Source of the DNA: MA-ANB-1 sp040878225
Lineage (GTDB): Bacteria > Actinomycetota > Acidimicrobiia > Spongiisociales > ZC4RG35
Reading direction: 5' to 3'
DNA length: 21,394 bases
Assembly (NCBI GenBank): GCA_040878225.1
Contig: JBBDMR010000082.1
Span: forward strand, 1-21,394
Part shown: positions 1-6,105 of the stretch, piece after piece
How positions within the stretch are numbered: position 1 is the first letter of the stretch
Layout of the letters: every line of letters starts with the position of its first letter
The notes under the pieces: generated by a model
What the model was told of the DNA's origin: nothing
What the model saw: only the letters and a program-made list of their open reading frames with translations
Database searches by the model: none
Program-made: the position numbers and the translations under genes

Positions 1-424
1 GTACCGAATCCCGTCGTCAAATTACGTGATTGTAATTATGTTGCTGTGTACTTAGGCTCAAAACGCCATCTGACCTGGGGTGTAATCGAACGCCTCAAAA
101 ATTGTAATCGCCTACGCTGGAGCTAAGTGTCCTCCCTGGTCCAGACTTAGGTGAACACCCGGCGAACCATTGTTACGTCCGGTGTAGCGTTCACCTCGGT
201 GACCCGCGACGACCTCTTGTGCCACCGAGCGATTCGGAGAACAATTGTGGGCCCACGGATCAAGCGCCTCCCCCAGAGACCTCCATCGGGGGAATTCGCC
301 GAGCAGGAAGGACCTAGATCTCATAGGCGAAAAGATTCGATCGGTACTGGAAAAAGGCCGATCCGGTTCGGGCTAGAGCCCTCGGAGCCGGTAACTTGGG
401 GGGTACAACGCGGTTTCGCGTTCC
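1..424. other. Gene-free stretch upstream of tRNA-Ser
   Basis: I recognise no gene here. The first 110 bases are AT-richer than the rest of the window and contain the octamer TGTAATCG twice (81-88 and 103-110, 22 bp apart) plus a relative, TGTAATTA (31-38). The open frames in 112-471 have no family resemblance, no good SD, and one of them runs into the tRNA, so I treat them as chance. The stretch may hold the tRNA promoter or the 3' end of a neighbouring locus. Confidence 0.5.
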
Positions 425-515
425 GGAGAGGTGGCCGAGTGGTCGAAGGCGCTCGCCTGCTAAGCGAGTAAGGGGTGTTTAAGCCTCTTCGAGGGTTCAA
501 ATCCCTCCCTCTCCG
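425..515 (+). tRNA. tRNA-Ser (anticodon GCU)
   Basis: This is a class II tRNA with a long variable arm. The acceptor strands GGAGAGG (425-431) and CCTCTCC (508-514) pair fully, and the discriminator is G515. The anticodon stem is CTCGC/GCGAG (452-456/464-468) around the loop CTGCTAA, giving anticodon GCT at 459-461, which reads AGC/AGU serine codons. The T arm is GAGGG-TTCAAAT-CCCTC (491-507), and 469-490 forms the variable arm. The 3' CCA is not encoded directly after the discriminator (the sequence continues CTCCA), so it would have to be added after transcription. Confidence 0.97.
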
Positions 516-541
516 CTCCATCAGGCCCGGCACTCTCCTTC

Positions 542-567
542 GTTTACCGGCGGTGCCGTAGGGGTAT
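542..567 (+). promoter_or_regulatory. SigB/SigF-type promoter of otsAB
   Basis: GTTT (542-545), a 16-nt spacer and GGGTAT (562-567) match the -35/-10 pair used by SigB/SigF-class sigma factors. Initiation near 573 would give an otsA leader of about 110 nt, which contains a small GTCCG/CGGAC hairpin (609-623). The motif recurs nine more times in this window, and the sigma factor of that class is encoded at 9035-10135. Its use here is inferred. Confidence 0.7.
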
Positions 568-683
568 GGGCGAGATGATGCGTTCTCTACCTCACATCCG
601 CCCCTTATGTCCGAGCGCCGGACCCAATCGGGGGCAGACCGGCTCGCCACTACCCCTATTCCCGGCGTAGGCTCAGGACTCAC

Positions 684-2060
684 GTGACCAAACGAATAAT
701 CGTCGCCGCAAACCGCCTTCCCGTCCGACAGGTGGACGGCGAATGGGAGAGGAGCCCCGGTGGGCTGGTCAGCGCTCTGCTTCCCATCCTCGAACAGAAC
801 AGAGGGGTGTGGATTGGATGGAGCGGGACCGCCGATGAGCACATCGAAGCTTTCGAGGAGGACGGCATCGACCTGATTCCACTGACGCTCGGATGGCAGG
901 ACGTAGACGAGTACTATTTGGGATTCAGCAACGAGACCATATGGCCGCTCTTTCACGGAGCGATTCGAACCCCTGCCTATCATCGGCACTGGTGGCGGAC
1001 CTACCAGGACGTGAACAAACGCTTTGCCGAGGCAATCGCCGAAGCTGCCAGCGGGGACGAATTGGTGTGGATCCAGGACTACCAGCTCCTGATGGTGCCG
1101 AAATATCTCAAGGAGCTCGCCCCGAATCTCGACGTGCGGTTCTTCCTGCATATCCCGTTTCCGCAGGTGGAACTCTATGCGAGGCTCCCCTGGAGAACCG
1201 AGGTCCTGGAGGGGCTTTTGGGCGCAGACGTTGTCGGCTTTCAGACCGAACGCGGAGCCGGAAACTTCATTTCAGCCGCCACAACTTTCACCGAGGCGAC
1301 TGCTGCCGAGGACGGCGTCACTTTTTCGGGCCATACAACCAAGGTCGTCGCTTCCCCGATCTCCATAGACAGAGCTGAGTTCGAACGGGTGGCAGCACTC
1401 GAGGAGACCAGGCAGAAGGTCCTCGGTATTCGTGCTGATCTCGGGAACCCTGAGGTCATCTTCCTCGGCGCCGACCGCCTCGACTACACCAAAGGTATCG
1501 ACGTCCGCTTTCGGGCTTATGAAGCCATGCTGGAGCGCCATCCCGACCTCGCATCGCGCACCAAGTTCATCCAGATCGGAGTGCCCTCACGCTCCACCAT
1601 CAAGGACTATGTGGAGGTCAGGGAGGAGATCGAGCAAATCGCAGGACGGATCAACAGCACTCAGGGGTCTCGTCACTACACGCCCATACACTACATGTAT
1701 GAGTCACTGGGAATCGAGGACCTCGTCGCCTACTACCGGGCCGCCGATGTGATGGTGGTAACTCCTTTCGCCGACGGGATGAACCTGGTTGCCAAGGAAT
1801 TTGTTGCCAGTCGCGTCGACGACGACGGTGTTCTCCTTCTCAGCGAGTTCGCCGGAGCCGCCCAGGAGCTCGATGAAGCAATTCTTCTGAATCCCTTTCA
1901 TGTCGACGGTATTGCCACGAAGATGTATGAGGCGATTCAAATGGAACCCGGGGAGCGCCAGAGAAGGATGAAGGCGATGCGGCAGATTGTAAGAGATCAC
2001 GATGTTCACCGTTGGGCCCGCTCGGCTCTGGGCTCCGACCTCGATGTCGTGACGGTGTGA
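684..2060 (+). CDS. otsA: Trehalose-6-phosphate synthase (GT20)
   Basis: OtsA transfers glucose from a nucleotide sugar to glucose-6-phosphate, giving trehalose-6-phosphate in the cytoplasm, the first step of osmoprotectant trehalose synthesis. The 458-residue protein is full length for GT20. Visible family signatures are the N-terminal AANRLPV, the SPGGL loop (about 24-28), WSGTADE, WPLFH, IQDYQLL (the DYQ form usual in actinobacterial OtsA), HIPFPQ, GFQTERG, ADRLDYTKGI and DGMNLVAKEF near the nucleotide site. The start is GTG at 684 with a weak CAGGA upstream. The gene lies 4 nt before otsB, so the two are surely co-transcribed. A SigB/SigF-type promoter lies 117 nt upstream, consistent with stress-induced trehalose production. 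Confidence 0.97.
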   Translation: MTKRIIVAANRLPVRQVDGEWERSPGGLVSALLPILEQNRGVWIGWSGTADEHIEAFEEDGIDLIPLTLGWQDVDEYYLGFSNETIWPLFHGAIRTPAYHRHWWRTYQDVNKRFAEAIAEAASGDELVWIQDYQLLMVPKYLKELAPNLDVRFFLHIPFPQVELYARLPWRTEVLEGLLGADVVGFQTERGAGNFISAATTFTEATAAEDGVTFSGHTTKVVASPISIDRAEFERVAALEETRQKVLGIRADLGNPEVIFLGADRLDYTKGIDVRFRAYEAMLERHPDLASRTKFIQIGVPSRSTIKDYVEVREEIEQIAGRINSTQGSRHYTPIHYMYESLGIEDLVAYYRAADVMVVTPFADGMNLVAKEFVASRVDDDGVLLLSEFAGAAQELDEAILLNPFHVDGIATKMYEAIQMEPGERQRRMKAMRQIVRDHDVHRWARSALGSDLDVVTV

Positions 2061-2064
2061 CCCT

Positions 2065-2859
2065 ATGCAGTTCCTGAAGCCGGTTAGCGCACTGCCCAAC
2101 GCCCTCGACAGGCTCGACCAGATCAAGGCCATCATGCGGAGCCGGCCCGCCATCTTCCTCGACTACGACGGGACCCTGGCCCCGATCGTGAACGACCCTG
2201 CCAAGGCGCGCATCCCGCAGAGCACCCGAACGGCCGTTCGCGCCCTGCTCGAAAAATCTCCTGTCGCCGTCGTTAGTGGCAGGAGCGCCATCGACGTCAG
2301 GGACTTTCTCGGCCTCTCGGGTGTTGTGTACGCGGGAAGCCACGGTCAGGAGATCGCCTTTCCGGACGACACCTATTTCGAGAACCCGGCGTCTGTGGAG
2401 CACCTCGGTGCGCTCGACAAAGCAGAAAGGCTTTTGACCGAAGGCCTTGTCGGTGCCAACGGGATTCAGATCGAGCGAAAGCCGTTCGCCATTGCAGTCC
2501 ACACCCGCCGCGCCGGCAGTGAGTCCGATCGGGTCCGTGCCGGAGAGATGGCTGCCGAAGTTGGTGCCAGCGCAGGTTTGGTGGTCCGGCCGGGCAAAGA
2601 GGTCCACGAGCTTCGGCCAAATGTCGACTGGCATAAAGGACGCGCCATCGAATTTCTGTTGGCGCGACTCGAGGGCCATGTCCCGCTATTCATCGGAGAT
2701 GACGAGACCGACGAGGACGGGTTCTCCTCGGTGCTCAAGAAGGGCGGTGTAGCGATAATCGTCGGGGACGATGCAGACCGCAGGACCCTCGCCGAGTTCA
2801 AACTGAAAGACACCTTCGCAACGACGACTTTCCTGACCAGGCTGAAGTCGTATATCTGA
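2065..2859 (+). CDS. otsB: Trehalose-6-phosphate phosphatase (HAD superfamily)
   Basis: OtsB dephosphorylates trehalose-6-phosphate to trehalose, completing the pathway begun by the upstream otsA. The 264-residue protein carries the HAD nucleophile motif DYDGTLAP at about 33-40 (D33 nucleophile, D35 acid/base), motif II in VVSGRS near residue 70, and the acidic Mg-binding motif GDDETDEDG near 212-220. These are the catalytic set of OtsB-type phosphatases. ATG at 2065 lies 4 nt after the otsA stop with no independent promoter space, so expression is by transcriptional and probably translational coupling. A hairpin (2856-2872) overlaps its stop codon. Confidence 0.96.
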   Translation: MQFLKPVSALPNALDRLDQIKAIMRSRPAIFLDYDGTLAPIVNDPAKARIPQSTRTAVRALLEKSPVAVVSGRSAIDVRDFLGLSGVVYAGSHGQEIAFPDDTYFENPASVEHLGALDKAERLLTEGLVGANGIQIERKPFAIAVHTRRAGSESDRVRAGEMAAEVGASAGLVVRPGKEVHELRPNVDWHKGRAIEFLLARLEGHVPLFIGDDETDEDGFSSVLKKGGVAIIVGDDADRRTLAEFKLKDTFATTTFLTRLKSYI

Positions 2860-2910
2860 TGCTCACCATCAGGCGAAAGTCATATATTTGGCGGTCACCT
2901 CAGGTGACCG
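2856..2910 (+). repeat. Inverted repeats just downstream of otsB
   Basis: There are two perfect inverted repeats. CTGATG-ctcac-CATCAG (2856-2872) overlaps the otsB stop. CGGTCACCT-C-AGGTGACCG (2892-2910) is a 9-bp palindrome around a single base. Between them a short direct repeat, aagtCGTATATCTG (from 2845) and aagtCATATATTTG (from 2877), is visible. Neither hairpin has a U-tract. They may stabilise the 3' end of the otsAB mRNA, or the near-perfect palindrome may be a protein-binding site. Confidence 0.5.
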
Positions 2911-2969
2911 GGCGGGCTCCTTCTCCGCCTCTTCTTCGATTGCGCTCTTGTAAACCTTCGAACGCGATT

Positions 2970-2991
2970 CAGGCCCTCCGCAGAGGGCCTG
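2970..2991. terminator. Hairpin between convergent otsB and the DUF2383 gene
   Basis: A perfect 9-bp GC-rich stem CAGGCCCTC/GAGGGCCTG closes a 4-nt CGCA loop. It sits between two convergent genes, where a bidirectional terminator is expected. No run of T follows on either strand, so it is not a canonical intrinsic terminator. Confidence 0.5.
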
Positions 2992-3015
2992 AAGTCGACA
3001 ATCGAGACGGTTGGG

Positions 3016-3471
3016 TTAGGCGTTGGCGTCCCGGAGGTCCCTCACCTGGTCGTGAGCGCTCTGCACTGTCATGGCCTGCTGGCTGACGACGGTGCGGATC
3101 GGTGCCGGAAGCTCCTCGGTGAGGGCCTCACGGTACTGGGCGACCGCATGGTCTTCGCCGCGCTCGGCCGCGGCGAGAATTGCGTGCGGGTCGCTTCCGG
3201 TGAGGGCATCTTTCATCGACATCCACCCACGGTGCAGGGCGCCGGCCGCAGTGCCATCGCCGGTTTCGAAGGCCATCCCGTTCGCGGAAGCGATGCTGGC
3301 GAGCTCACGTGAAAGTTCTTCTCTCTGCGTCGCAAATTCGCGCATCTTCGCTGCCATCTGGCCGTGGCCATCCGCATCTAGCTTCTCGGCTGCCTTGGTG
3401 AATCCTTCACGGCCATCCTCGAGCGTTTCGCTCAAGTCTTCGAGAATTGTGGTGGTTTTGGAGAGTTCCAT
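3016..3471 (-). CDS. PA2169-like four-helix-bundle protein (DUF2383)
   Basis: The 151-residue all-helical protein resembles the DUF2383/PA2169 family, a ferritin-like four-helix bundle of uncertain function seen in stress loci. The pattern is an N-terminal helix (TTTILEDLSETLEDGREGF), an AAEKLDADGHGQMAAKMREF helix, an RELASIASANG segment typical of the family, a GWMSMKDALTGSD region, and a C-terminal helix with AAERGEDHAVAQYREAL. There is no signal peptide or membrane segment. The open frame extends 13 codons further upstream, but the ATG at 3471 has a GGAGGT SD about 8 nt before it, so I chose it. A SigB/SigF-type promoter lies immediately upstream (3512-3536) and a second one at 3682-3706. 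Biochemical function is unknown. Confidence 0.85.
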   Translation of the reverse strand: MELSKTTTILEDLSETLEDGREGFTKAAEKLDADGHGQMAAKMREFATQREELSRELASIASANGMAFETGDGTAAGALHRGWMSMKDALTGSDPHAILAAAERGEDHAVAQYREALTEELPAPIRTVVSQQAMTVQSAHDQVRDLRDANA

Positions 3472-3511
3472 GTGTGTGCACCTCCGTGCGTGTTGTTGGT
3501 CTTCAGGCACT

Positions 3512-3536
3512 TACCCGTTGCCGGTCGCCTCTAAAC
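3512..3536 (-). promoter_or_regulatory. SigB/SigF-type promoter of the DUF2383 gene
   Basis: On the minus strand GTTT (3536-3533), a 16-nt spacer and GGGTA (3516-3512, followed by A) form a perfect motif. Initiation near 3505 would give a leader of about 35 nt ending in the GGAGGT SD of the DUF2383 gene. Confidence 0.75.
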
Positions 3537-3681
3537 GACGTCCCGCTACGTGACCAGTCCGGGGATCCAGGTCTCACCGTGACGTGAGGCTGATTACCGG
3601 GGCGATATAGCGACTGTGTGCTGTGAGTAGCCCACGATGCCTCTCGATCAGGTTTGAAGCTTGCGCTGTGCGAACAGGGCT

Positions 3682-3706
3682 TACCCGCCGCTCGCGCCGG
3701 TCAAAC
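3682..3706 (-). promoter_or_regulatory. Second, distal SigB/SigF-type promoter
   Basis: GTTT (3706-3703), 16 nt and GGGTA (3686-3682, followed by A) on the minus strand repeat the consensus exactly, 170 bp upstream of the proximal DUF2383 promoter and in the same orientation. No convincing ORF lies between the two. It may be a tandem promoter giving a leader of roughly 200 nt, or it may drive a small RNA. Confidence 0.55.
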
Positions 3707-3748
3707 GATCGCTGATTGCACCAGCGGATCTCGGGGTACTGGGGTCCT

Positions 3749-4699
3749 ATGACTAAATACGGATTAACCCTCAACAGCGAGCTCAACCCGCCCGCCCGCC
3801 TCGTGGATATCGCGGTGGCTGCAGAAGAAGCGGGTTTCGACTTCGTGTCGATCTCCGACCACTTCCATCCCTGGATAAGCGAACAAGGACACAGCGGATT
3901 TGTCTGGTCGGTACTCGGTGCGATCTCAGCGGCGACGAGCGAAATCGAGGTGGGGGTAGGGGTCACCTGCCCCACATTCAGGATGCACCCTGCGATCAAC
4001 GCCCATGCTGTCGCCACGACGGCCAGCCTCTTTGGTGGCCGGTTCGTGTGGGGTGTGGGCACCGGTGAGGCGCTCAACGAACACATTCTCGGGGACCGCT
4101 GGCCCCCGGCCGATGTCCGCCTCGAGATGCTCGAGGAGGCAGTGGAGGTGATTCGTGCACTGTGGACCGGGGAAAGCGTCACCCACCGCGGCAAGCACTA
4201 CACGGTGGAAGATGCCCGGATCTTCGACCTTCCGGATTCGCTGCCACCGATCGTCGTGTCGGCGTTTGGGGAAAAGGCTGCTGACCTGGCCGCTCGGATC
4301 GGTGATGGTCTCTGGACGACGGGGCCCGATGAGAAAATCGTATCGGCCTACCGCTCCGCCGGAGGTGACGGGCGGGTGTGGAGCCAGCTCACGTTCAGCT
4401 GGGACCCGGACCCGGACACCGCACTCGAGCGGGCCCACCGGCTCTGGCCGAATACATCTCTCCCCGGCCAGCTGGCCCAGGACTTGCCGACGGTTCTCCA
4501 TTTCGAGCAGGCCGTGGAGAATGTGGAGCCGTCCGACATCGAGGCATCGATGCCGTGTGGCCCCGATGCCGGGCCGATCCTCGACTCGATCGAACAGGCC
4601 CGTGGGGCCGGGATCGATCACATCTACCTGAACCAGATCGGCAACCCGCTCGATGGTTTCATCGACTTCTGGTCTGAGGAGCTGAAACCGCGCCTCTGA
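3749..4699 (+). CDS. F420-dependent luciferase-like oxidoreductase (TIGR03557/FGD-like)
   Basis: A 316-residue TIM-barrel protein of the luciferase-like monooxygenase superfamily, in the F420-dependent glucose-6-phosphate dehydrogenase-like group. Diagnostic motifs are SDHFHPW (36-42), which shapes the F420 site, TFRMHPA, GTGEALNEH (FGD1 has GVGTGEALNE), LWTGESV, the SAFGEKAADLAARIGDG segment, and a C-terminal GIDHIYLNQIG strand. It should transfer hydride between coenzyme F420 and an organic substrate in the cytoplasm. The substrate cannot be told, since the phosphate-binding lysine region of FGD1 is not clearly kept. The frame is open from 3716, but I chose ATG 3749 because homologues begin at this Tyr-Gly-Leu strand. 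The SD is weak (GGGG at 3741). A terminator lies 34 nt downstream. Confidence 0.88.
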   Translation: MTKYGLTLNSELNPPARLVDIAVAAEEAGFDFVSISDHFHPWISEQGHSGFVWSVLGAISAATSEIEVGVGVTCPTFRMHPAINAHAVATTASLFGGRFVWGVGTGEALNEHILGDRWPPADVRLEMLEEAVEVIRALWTGESVTHRGKHYTVEDARIFDLPDSLPPIVVSAFGEKAADLAARIGDGLWTTGPDEKIVSAYRSAGGDGRVWSQLTFSWDPDPDTALERAHRLWPNTSLPGQLAQDLPTVLHFEQAVENVEPSDIEASMPCGPDAGPILDSIEQARGAGIDHIYLNQIGNPLDGFIDFWSEELKPRL

Positions 4700-4732
4700 C
4701 CGGGGCGTCCAATCGGACACGCACCGCTCATA

Positions 4733-4768
4733 GAAAAAGCCACCGGGTTTCGGCCCGGTGGCTTTTTC
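4733..4768. terminator. Bidirectional intrinsic terminator
   Basis: A 15-bp perfect stem (4733-4747 with 4754-4768) closes the 6-nt loop TTTCGG. The stem ends in A5 on one side and T5 on the other, so both strands read a GC-rich hairpin followed by a T-run. It separates the convergent F420 oxidoreductase and PRC-barrel genes and is a textbook shared terminator. Confidence 0.93.
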
Positions 4769-4782
4769 CAATCGATTGTGGC

Positions 4783-5151
4783 TTACAGGTTGTCGGTGAC
4801 TTCCCAGTAGGGCGTCCGCTCGTAATAGCGATAGACGTCGCTCAGGTGGGCTCGGTCCGACGCCTGAGGCCAATTGTCCTTGTCGAAGCCGGGGGCTTTC
4901 GCCAGAAGTTCCTTCTCGATGTCGAGGATTACTTCTTTGTTGTCCATATCCACCGTGACCATGTCCCAGGGGATGGCGAAGAACTTCTCTCCGAGTCCGA
5001 GGAACCCGCCGGCGGCGAGAACTGTGTATGCGACCCGGCCACTATCGAGATCGATCACGATCTCTTCGATGTTCCCCAGGTCGTCTCCATTGGCATTCTT
5101 CACCGGATCGCCGGTGATAGTGGATGCGCTCAGTGCTCTTGTCGTTGTCAT
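4783..5151 (-). CDS. PRC-barrel domain protein
   Basis: A 122-residue soluble protein with a PRC-barrel fold over about residues 8-80. It opens with SASTITGDPVKNANGDDLGNIEEIVIDLDSG in the usual order (strand, G-x-x-V, D-x-x-G-x-I), then a GRVAYTVLAAGGF strand and the KFFAIPWDMV core. The C-terminal 40 residues are charged and aromatic, with a YRYYERTPYW stretch. PRC barrels are small beta domains in RNA processing, photosynthetic reaction centres and many stress-associated small proteins. No enzymatic role is implied. ATG 5151 has a clear AGGAG SD 9 nt upstream. It is the last gene of a minus-strand operon that begins at the promoter 5903-5879 and ends at the terminator 4768-4733. Confidence 0.9.
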   Translation of the reverse strand: MTTTRALSASTITGDPVKNANGDDLGNIEEIVIDLDSGRVAYTVLAAGGFLGLGEKFFAIPWDMVTVDMDNKEVILDIEKELLAKAPGFDKDNWPQASDRAHLSDVYRYYERTPYWEVTDNL

Positions 5152-5196
5152 TGTCGTTTGCTCCTTTAAGTCGTCGTGTTGATGAATCGGGATCCT

Positions 5197-5256
5197 CTAG
5201 AAAATGAGGATGAGGATCAGCAAGAGGAGGATGAGTCCACCGATACTGATATACAT
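5197..5256 (-). CDS. 19-residue hydrophobic membrane peptide
   Basis: The reading frame encodes MYISIGGLILLLLILILIF, essentially one transmembrane helix with no charged residue. Its ATG is preceded by an almost ideal SD, AAAGGAGGT, with a 5-nt spacer. That SD lies inside the last codons of the upstream membrane-protein gene, whose TGA ends 1 nt before this ATG, so translation is probably coupled. The PRC-barrel start follows 45 nt after its stop. The SD quality, coupling and operon position are the evidence, since the peptide is too short for a family call. It could be a membrane-protein partner or stabiliser of KdpF type. Function is unknown. Confidence 0.72.
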   Translation of the reverse strand: MYISIGGLILLLLILILIF

Positions 5257-5257
5257 C

Positions 5258-5848
5258 TCAGACCTCCTTTCGGGTCTCTTGGACGATCGCCGCGTCGACG
5301 CGGTGGTGATACAGCTCACCAAGCCGGCCACCGGTGTAGCCACCGAGCAGCATCGATGCGATCAACACCACGGAGCCGATTACGGCGCCGGTTGTGAGGT
5401 CGTCTGCGTCGATCTGGGCCACCCAGTTGGGGAGGTCGGCTGTACTGAAAGCGTTGTACTCAGCACCGACCCAGGCTCCGAGAGCCGCAAATATGGTGAT
5501 CAACAGCAAAGCCCAGAGGCCAGCCCCCAACCCGTTCATGCCGCCGTTGTAACGGGACATGCGCCCGGCTGCGAAGCCACCCACCATGAACGCGGCGAAC
5601 ACGGCCAGGGCTGCGACAATCAGGCCGATTATCGAGGCCTCGTCGAGGACACCTTCATCGTTGAGCATGTTGATCTGAAAGTCGATCCCGGCCGCGCCTG
5701 CACCGAAAAGTGCACCTAGGAACACGAGGGTTCCGAGGGCGGCAAACATCCCTACTATCGAAGCGAGAAAGTCGGCTTTGCCGAATCTCTCGTAAACGCG
5801 CGACAGGTCTTGCGACCCCTCAATACGCCTCTCTTGTTGTGTGTTCAT
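5258..5848 (-). CDS. Multi-pass membrane protein (YrzE/DUF3792-like)
   Basis: A 196-residue integral membrane protein. A hydrophilic N-terminus (about 1-27) is followed by about four membrane segments: near 29-55 (FLASIVGMFAALGTLVFLGA), near 72-95 (IIGLIVAALAVFAAFMVGGFAAG), near 107-128 (GLGAGLWALLLITIFAALGAW) and near 153-172 (GAVIGSVVLIASMLLGGYTGG). Repeated glycine motifs such as GGFAAGR and GGYTGGR at helix ends recall the YrzE/DUF3792 type of small membrane proteins, though I am not certain of the family. The frame extends 19 codons upstream, but ATG 5848 has a GGGAG SD and lies just after the promoter at 5903-5879, so it is preferred. First gene of a three-gene operon with the 19-residue peptide and the PRC-barrel protein. 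Confidence 0.78.
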   Translation of the reverse strand: MNTQQERRIEGSQDLSRVYERFGKADFLASIVGMFAALGTLVFLGALFGAGAAGIDFQINMLNDEGVLDEASIIGLIVAALAVFAAFMVGGFAAGRMSRYNGGMNGLGAGLWALLLITIFAALGAWVGAEYNAFSTADLPNWVAQIDADDLTTGAVIGSVVLIASMLLGGYTGGRLGELYHHRVDAAIVQETRKEV

Positions 5849-5878
5849 ACCTTTCTCCCTGTCAGACTCCTGGTCGCA

Positions 5879-5903
5879 TACCCCGTTCCCGAAAAACCAA
5901 AAC
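5879..5903 (-). promoter_or_regulatory. SigB/SigF-type promoter of the membrane/PRC operon
   Basis: Minus-strand GTTT (5903-5900), 16 nt and GGGTA (5883-5879). Initiation near 5872 gives a leader of about 24 nt carrying the SD of the 5848 start. It is divergent from the plus-strand motif at 5934. Confidence 0.75.
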
Positions 5904-5933
5904 AATCTCCGATTCGTGGTGGTCCGTAGCGTG

Positions 5934-5958
5934 GTTTGGGCGTGGAGTGGTTGGGTAA
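5934..5958 (+). promoter_or_regulatory. SigB/SigF-type promoter of the SpoIIE-like phosphatase gene
   Basis: GTTT (5934-5937), a 15-nt spacer and GGGTAA (5953-5958). The spacer is one base shorter than in most copies in the window. It would give a leader of about 140 nt to the ATG at 6106, containing the structured element at 5985-6023. Confidence 0.55.
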
Positions 5959-5984
5959 AGGAAGTTCGGCCCTTGATGGGGGTC

Positions 5985-6023
5985 GGCCGGAGTCTCTTTC
6001 GTGAGGCTCCGGCCTAGAAAGAG
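5985..6023 (+). promoter_or_regulatory. Interleaved inverted repeats in the phosphatase mRNA leader
   Basis: Two perfect complementary pairs are interleaved. GGCCGGAG (5985-5992) pairs with CTCCGGCC (6007-6014), and CTCTTTC (5994-6000) pairs with GAAAGAG (6017-6023). In RNA they form either mutually exclusive hairpins or an H-type pseudoknot with loops of 1, 6 and 2 nt. The position in the 5' leader suggests post-transcriptional control. No known riboswitch class is recognised. Confidence 0.4.
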
Positions 6024-6105
6024 GGGCTTTCATACGCGGTTCTGGGGGAGGGTGAAGGCTTGCCACCTCCCCTATTCCGCCTTCGATGGTGTACGGTTCC
6101 GGCAC

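Noticed and set aside
528..558. CGGCAC/GTGCCG hairpin after the tRNA as a terminator
   Set aside because: The loop is 19 nt, there is no T-tract, and it includes the -35 element of the otsA promoter.
321..1151. Long minus-strand frame opposite the tRNA and otsA
   Set aside because: It crosses the tRNA-Ser gene and lies antisense to otsA, with no family resemblance. It is an artefact of high GC content.
3574..4873. Minus-strand frames opposite the F420 oxidoreductase gene
   Set aside because: They are antisense to a well-supported gene and one crosses the bidirectional terminator. Their translations have no recognisable fold.
6001..6105. GTG start adding 35 residues to the phosphatase
   Set aside because: The extension is basic and rich in AGA/AGG codons, and it overlaps the leader inverted repeats. 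GGAG upstream makes it possible but less likely than ATG 6106.
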